Shown in pieces: positions 57,008 to 64,000 of a stretch of DNA of 64,000 nt. Source of the stretch: Adenanthera pavonina (lineage: Eukaryota; Streptophyta; Magnoliopsida; Fabales; Fabaceae); NCBI GenBank assembly GCA_026686845.1, contig JAIVEN010000008.1:32864501-32928500 (forward strand), in the 5' to 3' direction. The position numbers and the translations under genes are program-made. Within the stretch, counting starts at the first letter, position 1, and each line of letters starts with the position of its first letter. Under the pieces are notes generated by a model. That model was not told the DNA's origin. It saw nothing but the letters and a program-made list of their open reading frames with translations, and made no database searches.

Positions 57008-58150
57008 TGTGAATCATAACTACTTACTCTCAAAAGACCTCAAAATCAACACTTAAGACATCAGAAACCACTGAAAAACACAAATATGATGAACAGAGAT
57101 TAGGGCTATGGCCTAGGAGAAACAGAATAGGTTTGCACCGCGGCCAAACTCCTAGTGCCGTAACTCCTATATCAGTAATTTTCTAATTTTCCTACCGAAC
57201 TTCCAACAAGCACAACTTTGTGCTTCAATTTCCAATTGACTTAATTCCAACTCCTGCAAGTTGCTCTCATCCCCATCTAACTATAGATGCTAATTTCACT
57301 TGAATTTGTCTCCATGTGGAGGTTTTGGACACCCAAAACCTTTTTTGCCACTATTTGACCAAAAACTCAAACCTTAAACGCCGTAATTGCCACCAAAGGC
57401 AACTTGGCAACTAGGGACTAATCACACAAGTCCCATTTGACAAAAACAACTTGTTGAAGGAGGTTTCACCCCGAAGAAATCACTCCTCTGGGTTTTGACC
57501 CCCTTGTACCCCAATCACACCTAATGGGCTATATGCCCCAAACCACACATGCAAGGCCCAAAACCATTTTGGGCTCACACATTTAATCATACAGGGACAT
57601 ACAATCATATAACATCATACTCACCATATAATCATATACATCACTATACTCTTAGGAATACATAAAACAAGCCAAACAAGAAACATTAATCTACTTGGCA
57701 TAATACATTATATAAACTGAATGGTAAAACTACCAGTTACACTTGTAATTCCCTAAAAAGGAGTAGCCTATGGCTCCTTGGTCTTCTCTGAACTAGTACC
57801 AAAGTTTTACCTAAAATGTTAGCCACAAAGGGTGTGAAACAAAATCTCAAAAACTGAGAAAACACACACATACAATAGATATCAACAACTTATACATGTA
57901 TGCATATGATGCAATGTAAATGCAAAATATCATAGTATGCATGTCTCCCCCAAATATGGCTAAAAGTACGAGCTAACATCATCACAAGACATTTCCAATA
58001 GGTGATTCCCTTCTAACAATAGGTGAAGACTGATTTCGGTACATCACCAAGCTCACTTCACACTAATGCACGTTGGCCAAAGGTCACACAAATGCTTAGA
58101 CCATAGCTCTCCTTCCCCTGGACCACCCGAATTGGTGGAGATTTAAGGAA
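57008..58150 (-). mobile_element. Truncated 3' LTR of gypsy element E
   Basis: This is the promoter-distal half of the LTR, matching 60642-61760 in the same orientation: ACTTCCAACAAGCACAACTTTGTG near 57205, GACTTAATTCCAACTCCTGC, CCACCAAAGGCAACTTGG near 57390, CTCCTCTGGGTTTTGACCCC near 57482, and CTCTCCTTCCCCTGGACC near 58109. The low end is near 57008 (TGTGAATCATAACTAC, compare TGTAACAACCTAC). At about 58150 it changes without transition to reverse transcriptase sequence, so the RNase H and integrase regions and the LTR start have been deleted. Confidence 0.75.
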
Positions 58151-59270
58151 GGTGAAGTGCATGCTCCTCTTCACTCTTAGAGTATATTAGAATATCATCG
58201 ATGAACACTACTACAAACTTGTCCAGATATGGCTGAAGCACCATGTTCATATAATCCATGAAGATTGTCAGGACATTGGTCAACCCGAAGGGCATCACAA
58301 GGAACTCATAATGCCCATATCGAGTTCAAAAAGCTATTTTAGTCACATCCTCTGCATGCACCCAATGTTAATGGTTTCCTGACCCTAAATCAATTTTAGA
58401 GAAAAATGAGGCACTAGCTAATTGATCAATCAAGTCATTGATCCGAGACAAAAGATATTTATTCTTGAATGTTATCCTATTTAACAACCTGTAATCGATG
58501 CACAATCTGAGATTGTCATTCTTCTTCTTAACAAACAACACTAGAGCTCCCCAAGATGAGACTTTTGGTCTGATAAAACCCCTTTTCAACAAATCTTCAA
58601 TCTGCATTTTGAGTTCTTTCAATTTAGATAGTGTCATTCGATATGAAGCCTTAAAAATAGGACTTGTTTCAAGCACCAACTCCAGCTCTCGTGGTGGTGG
58701 CAAACCGGTAATCTCCTCTAGAAATATATTGTGGTGTTCACATACAACCGGATATCTTTCTGTTACTCCTTCCTTATTCATGTTCATAGAGAAGAAAACC
58801 AAAAACCTTTGACACCCTTTTTGCAAGTACTTGTTAGCTTGAGCAAAGTACAGACAAATCTTTTCATCCCCTTGCATACTAGGGATATTCATCGGCAATG
58901 ACATAATTTTTTGAGCACAATCAAGAATGACATTGTTTGCCTCCAACTAATCCATCCCAATAATAACATCAATGTCTTGCAATGGCAAACTGATTAAATC
59001 TAGGGTAGTGCTTCGGTGTTCAAAATGAACCACACAATTCAAACAAGTTTGAGCAGTTCTTAATGAAACTCCTATGGGTGTGGAAACCCACAATTCAAAA
59101 GGTAACTCCATTGCTACAATTCCTAATCTCCGAGCACAATCAAAAGGTATAAAGGAATATGTTGCACTAGAATCAAACAAGGCAAGAATAGAGAAATCAT
59201 TGAGCTTGAGTTTACCTCAAATTAAATTAGGTGTGGCATTCGCTTCCTGTCGGGTTATTGCAAAGGCTCG
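58151..59270 (-). pseudogene. Gypsy E protease and reverse transcriptase (decayed, truncated)
   Basis: The minus strand encodes a retroviral-type aspartic protease (MFDSSATYSFIPFDCARRLG; the family active site is D-S/T-G-A, here D-S-S-A), then IIGMD, a TAG at 58947-58949 where the family has Trp, and LEANNVILDCAQKIM in the same frame. The reverse transcriptase follows: GLPPPRELELVLE, LLKRGFIRPKVSSWGA, LRLCIDYRLLNRITFKN, ASFFSKIDLGSG, then beyond 58368 EFLVMPFGLTN and the intact catalytic box VFIDDILIYS near 58190-58220. The sequence then jumps into the LTR, so RNase H and integrase are missing. The frames at 58498-58812 and 59074-59319 (+) are shadows. Confidence 0.88.
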
Positions 59271-60400
59271 TTTGGGCATTATTGGCCTTCTCATTCTATC
59301 ATCATGTCTAGGTTCATGACAACCCCATAAAATATGTCCTGGCTTCCTATAGCTGTAATAGATCAAGCACGGCCAATCACCATGATTCATCCTGCATCTT
59401 GTGAAAGGAGTTGAAGCACTACCTAAACCGTATTGAGAAGGAACTACATCCTTTCTTGCAAATTCATTTTGACTAGGGCTCCCATGGTCAAAGCCCCCTC
59501 TATAGAATTGTCCTCTGCCTGAATGACCTATATTAGACTAATTTGGACCAAACCTACCTCTTCCTCTACCAAAATGGCCTCTGTTATGATGGTCTCTTCC
59601 TCCACTAGAACCACCACTGCCACTACTGCTCCCAGATCTACTTCTTTTGCTAATAACTCTGGTAGGTCCTGACTGAGAAAATGCACGGATCATTGAATTT
59701 CTTTTTCTTCCTCGATCTCCCTTATTCACCTAGAGAGAACAACCATACTTGCACACAAGTCCTCAAAGGACATAAATCCAACCACCACCAGCCACTCCTT
59801 AATTTTCGAACGGCCTCCCTTAAACAAATGTTGAGCCTTCTACATGTCATTAGGGTAATTTTTCAAGTAAGTGGAATATTTGGCTAGATCCAGAAATTAG
59901 TCAATATAATCATCAGCTAACAAGTTCCCCTATTACAAAGCTAGAAATTCAACCTCCTTTTACATCATCAAGGAATGAGTGAAGTAGTATGCAATGAATC
60001 TTTCTTTAAATTGTTCCCAATTCATTGAGGCATTCATGGATTTAACACTTGGTAGGACACTTCTCCACCAACGTTTAGCCTTTTTCTCTACCTTAAACAC
60101 TGCCAGTGTCATCCTTTACTTAGAGGTGCAATCCATCACACCAAATATAGTCTCAAGTTGATCCACCCATTCTTCAGCCAATGTAAGATCCTTTTTACTT
60201 TCAAAAGCTAGGGGATTGAACTTTTGAAAGTCTTTCAATTGAGAAGAAATACCTTTTCTTTTAGCTGTTGGAGCCCTCATAGGCTCCACCTCATCCTCAT
60301 CATTATCATCTCCAGCATCCAGATCCACGTACATGTGAGCATCTTCATTCACATCACCATACTCTTATTGGTTCAATTGCTATTGCAATCTATTCAGTGT
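59271..60400 (-). pseudogene. Gypsy E gag (decayed)
   Basis: From high to low coordinates on the minus strand: the open stretch 60116-60352 with an acidic run (DLDAGDDNDEDEVEP) and QLKDFQKFNPLAFESKKDLT, AEEWVDQLETIFGVMDC, the start of the gag capsid region of plant chromovirus-type elements; broken frames through 59740; a serine/glycine/arginine-rich stretch at 59538-59729 (RSGSSSGSGGSSGGRDHHNR, GRGRGRF); and a ruined zinc knuckle near 59340-59390 (SYRKPGHILWGC; most of the CCHC ligands lost). It is too damaged to make a capsid protein. Confidence 0.75.
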
Positions 60401-60641
60401 TTCCCTTGGGCATTCACTTGGTCACTTAGGCTTGTCAACATCTCATGCATCTATCTCATCAAGTCACTATTACTTTGTCTTTCCCTGCAAGACATTTTCT
60501 CCTACACACAAGTTACAACATGTTCATTATATGACTCTAGACTGGTATTAGAATGAGAATATACAAGTCTATGCAATTGAAATTTTGCCAAGTATTACAA
60601 CAAATAGAAACAATAGCCAGAACTACTGCTGTGAACCAAAA
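60401..60641 (-). other. Leader of gypsy E with degenerate primer site
   Basis: On the minus strand the LTR end GGTTGTTACA is followed by TTTTGGTTCACAGC, which resembles a damaged initiator-Met tRNA complement (canonical TGGTATCAGAGC). No ORF. Confidence 0.4.
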
Positions 60642-63050
60642 TGTAACAACCTACTTTCAAAACCCCAAAACTTCACTCAAAACATTCAAAATACCAAAGA
60701 GAAGGGTCAGAACAGTGTTGAGGACACGGCCAGCTACAATGACTCCATGGTGCAACCTGCTAATACTATATTAGCAAGTTGTTAATTCATCTGGCCAACT
60801 TCCAATGCGCACAACTTCATGCTTTGACCTCCAATTGACCTGAGTCAAATTGCTACAGGCCACTTTCATTCCAATCTAACTATAGACATCGGTTTCTTTC
60901 AAATCTATCTTTATACGGAGAATTTAGACAGCCAATACTATTTTAGCAACTTTGGGCCAAAACACACAACAAATAACTCCATTTGCCACCAAAGGCAATT
61001 TATACTTAAGGATCATTTACATAGGTCCTATTTAGCTCACTCAACTTTTCCAAAATGATTTTACCTCAGAGAAACAACTCCTCTGAGAATTGACCCCCTT
61101 GAACCACAATTCCACATAATAGGCTATATGCCCAAAACATCTATACACTACCCAAAACCCCCTTTGGGCTCACACATATATTCATTTTAGCTCACAAACA
61201 CATACTCCAACCATACTAACCTGTATCGAGGTCTAAGTCATCATCACATGCATATAACCATCCATCGTCATTAACATTCTACAATCAGCAACATCATAAT
61301 ATCATTGCTCTTATATTAATTACAAACATTCTATCCTACTTGGTACAATACAAAACATAGACAACAATATACTACCATTTACTTGAATACCCCTAAGGTC
61401 AAAGAGGCTACAACTCCATTATTTTCTCCAGATTAGTCCCAGAACCTTCACCTAAAATGTTAGTCATGGGAGGGGATATAAGACAAAGTCTTAGTAACCG
61501 AAAACATAACGATAGGCAATCTATATCAATAATCCACACAATTATGCATATGGTGCGATAAAATGCAAAATGAAATTATATGCATGTTCTTCCTTGTACA
61601 CTGCTAGAACCACGAGCTGTCATTGTCACAAGACATTTCAAATAGATGATTCTCTTCTAGCAGTCGGTAAAGACTGATTCTAGAACATCAACAAGCTTAC
61701 CTCATACTAATACAACATGGCCAAAGGTTATACTAGTGCTTGGACCAAGGCTCTCCTTCCCCTGGCTCTCTTGGCTATAGGAAAGGATTCAACGATAAGG
61801 ATGTTTCATCATAACATCTTATCCACTGCCACCTGGCTCCCCTAGCTATATGAGAGGATTTAATGGTAAGGATCTTTTATCATATCATCATCACATTATA
61901 TCTTATCATCACCTAAACATCTATCTCACAATATGTATTAATGATGATGATGTCAATGACATGCTAACACGCCTCAAAATATATGTATATTCTCATCATA
62001 ATCATCATCATAGTCATGTTAGCATGTAATAGTCTGCTATAAATCACACATACATATCATAAAGAACATCACATTTCAAATAATCATGTGCATACCACGA
62101 TAGGTAGAAAAATCACACATATACATAACCAATATCGTGGTATGAAAATGAACATACATATATATCAACATATAACGTATATATCACAAACACTCGGTAA
62201 CTTGAAATCGCCGACAACACACACACGAGCTAAACCCACCATCTTAACACCAATATGAGCCAAAACACCTCTAATTATCCAATTAAGACACTACAACATC
62301 ATATTATTCCTAATAAACATAAAACATAATTGTCCAAAATTCATAATTCTACCATTTATGCTTTACCCAAGGTTCTAACAACATTTTTATACATTAATAA
62401 GCCCCATAAAACCATTCAAACCATAACCAATCCTATATCTTTCAAATCCCAAGCTCTTATACAATACAAAGATGGGGTTCCACTCAAACTCATCACAATC
62501 CAACTAAAACAGATACCCAAAGCTTCTTAGCACTACATAACACTTATATAACACAAAGCCAAGCATTTTAATAGGTGGGAATCCAACCAAACCAACCCCT
62601 CATACATATATCAGAATTTCAACGCAAAAAACCAACGAGAAAATAGAGGAGGGAAATCAGGGATCACCTACCAACAAAGATTGAAGCTCCTAAAGGCTAA
62701 AAATCACTCCCAAGGGCCGAATTTCTCGAACCCTAGTGTTATTCTTCATTTCTCCCTCTGATTTTTCTGATATGCTTCTATTTTAAACAAATTCCATAAC
62801 TCTCACCACAGCACCAGCAAGCTCGTCACGGTGCGAGTGCTCTTAGCAAAAAAAATTTTCATGTTTCCACAAATGTCTTACCACAGCGGCCCTGCATCTC
62901 TCCATGACATGATCCTTGTTTGTCTCTTTTATAATATTTTGTCCCATTCAGATTGGCTCACCAGTCCTAGTTCTTTCGGTGCTACACAAAGCACAAGGCA
63001 ACTTCTTAGCTGACGACTAAGTTCGGGATAGTATAATGAGGGTTGTTACA
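60642..63050 (-). mobile_element. 5' LTR of gypsy element E, complete
   Basis: On the minus strand it begins TGTAACAACCCTCATTATAC at 63050 and ends GGTTGTTACA at 60642 (2409 bp, TG...CA). It contains near its start GTGACGAGCTTGCTGG and CCGCTGTGGTAAG-type segments, then CTAGGGTTCGAG, a leader and a donor-like GGTAGG at 62667-62672. It belongs to the same broad family as the C LTRs. The bases after it (AGATG at 63051) do not match those left of the truncated 3' LTR, as expected after the deletion. The frames at 62330-62530 and 62831-63013 are shadows. Confidence 0.85.
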
Positions 63051-64000
63051 AGATGTGATATGATATGGTGATAGGATGGAATATCCCTAGCACTAAATTC
63101 TCTCTTATGATTAGGAGAGCTAGGTAGTAGTAAATTGCACCTTCCTTAAATCATGATCAAATTGGGTGTTCTAGGGGAAGGAGAGCCACAGTCCAAGTAT
63201 TAGTATGACCTTTAGCTAGGTGTACTAGTGTGAAGTGAGTTTGGTGATGTCCCAGAATCAGTCTTCATCGGTTGTTGGCAGGGAATCACCTATTTGAAAT
63301 ACCTTGTGATGACACCAGCTCCTGGTTCTAGCCGTATATGAGGGAGACATGCATACCATAGTATTCTACATTGCATTACATCATTTGCATATATGTGTGG
63401 TATTAATGATATTATTGTATGTATGTGTTTGTCCTAGTTACTAAGACTTTGTCTCACACCCCCTATGACTAACTTTTCAAGTGAAGACTCTGATACTAGT
63501 TCGAAAAAGACCAATGAATCGTAGCCTTCTCCATCATCAAGAATATTCAAGTTAACCGGTAGTTTTATGTTATTGTTTATGTCATGAATTGTGCCAAGTA
63601 TTGTCGTGTTGCATATTTTGCTTGTGGCTTGGATCCTGGGAGCATAAAGAAGTATGTGGTTAGGTATGTTTGGTAAAGTGATGATGGATGTTATGGATAT
63701 GGCAAGATGTCGATGAATGTTACAATTTTGATGCATGCATGAATATGAATGTTAAGTTTGGATGGCCATATGTGTAAGCCCAAAGGGGGTTTGGGGTATT
63801 GTATGTGTGTTTTGGGCATGTAGCCCATTGTGTGGAATTAGGAGCCAAAGGGGTTGAAACTTGAAGGAGTGGGTTCTTCAAGGTGAAACCTCCTTGGACA
63901 AACTAGTTGTACCATTTAGGACCTATATGGATGATCTATAGTTAACAAATCACCTTTAGTGGCAATTGGAATGGTTGAGAAGTGAGTTTTGGCTAAAAGT
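63051..64000 (+). mobile_element. C-family LTR, later part, running off the window end
   Basis: This follows the C LTR order in + orientation: GGGGAAGGAGAGCCACAGTCC near 63174 (compare 32036), CCCAGAATCAGTC near 63250, GCTCCTGGTTCTAGCCG near 63319, AACTTTTCAAGTGAAGACTCTG near 63471 (compare 22005), TAGCCCATTGTGTGGAATT near 63821, and CTCCTTGGACAAACTAG near 63888. It is the likely host of the gypsy E insertion. The frame at 63434-63736 is a shadow. Confidence 0.75.

Noticed and set aside
59074..59319. Plus-strand open frames over gag/pol (also 58498-58812, 60224-60785)
   Set aside because: These are antisense shadows of the minus-strand gypsy E gag, protease and reverse transcriptase.

Overview
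This is a gene-poor, repeat-saturated stretch of a flowering-plant nuclear genome, most likely a eudicot; I cannot name the species. The evidence is AT-rich DNA, several families of plant-type Ty3/gypsy and Ty1/copia LTR retrotransposons nested in one another, a complete CACTA DNA transposon, Stowaway-like MITEs, and microsatellites. I found no intact host gene, no tRNA or rRNA gene and no CRISPR array. Nearly every open frame longer than 60 codons is either a decayed transposon domain or a chance frame inside an LTR.

Layout, 1-16512: a broken gypsy integrase end (+ strand, 1-201) is interrupted by a minus-strand gypsy element, called A here. A has its 3' LTR at 202-2393, pol remnants at 2394-5817, a tRNA-iMet primer binding site at 14737-14748, and a partial 5' LTR at 14753-16512. 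A second element, a SIRE/Maximus-like copia with an env-like gene, sits inside A (3' LTR 5818-7478, env-like 7791-9960, RT/RNase H 10979-12620). Its upstream half is missing and is replaced by an oppositely oriented LTR end (12702-13254).

Layout, 16513-34100: this is a pile of gypsy LTRs. LTRs of one family (C, and its close relative E) have been invaded by solo LTRs of another (D). The two best solo LTRs have perfect 5-bp target duplications: 19490-21983 (TCTCA) and 22953-25860 (AGCAA). A C-type solo LTR (30598-33288) lies inside a SIRE-type LTR (29841-34100), which itself lies in or next to another C LTR.

Layout, 34101-57007: AT-rich DNA without recognisable genes, containing two Stowaway-like MITEs, a 717-bp tandem duplication, LTR scraps, and the CACTA transposon at 38547-49563 (about 11.0 kb, 3-bp target duplication AGA). 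The CACTA element carries a decayed TNP2 transposase and a second gene ending in a Ulp1-type (C48) protease domain. It has also apparently captured host DNA: one exon of a plant heme oxygenase (HO1/HY1 type) at 39810-40031, and an unidentified coding-like segment on the opposite strand at 41386-41679.

Layout, 57008-64000: a minus-strand gypsy element (E) with a complete 5' LTR (60642-63050), gag, protease and reverse transcriptase remnants, and a truncated 3' LTR (57008-58150). It is inserted in a C-type LTR that runs off the window end. The elements do not form a pathway; what links them is nesting, LTR-LTR recombination, and in the CACTA element gene capture.
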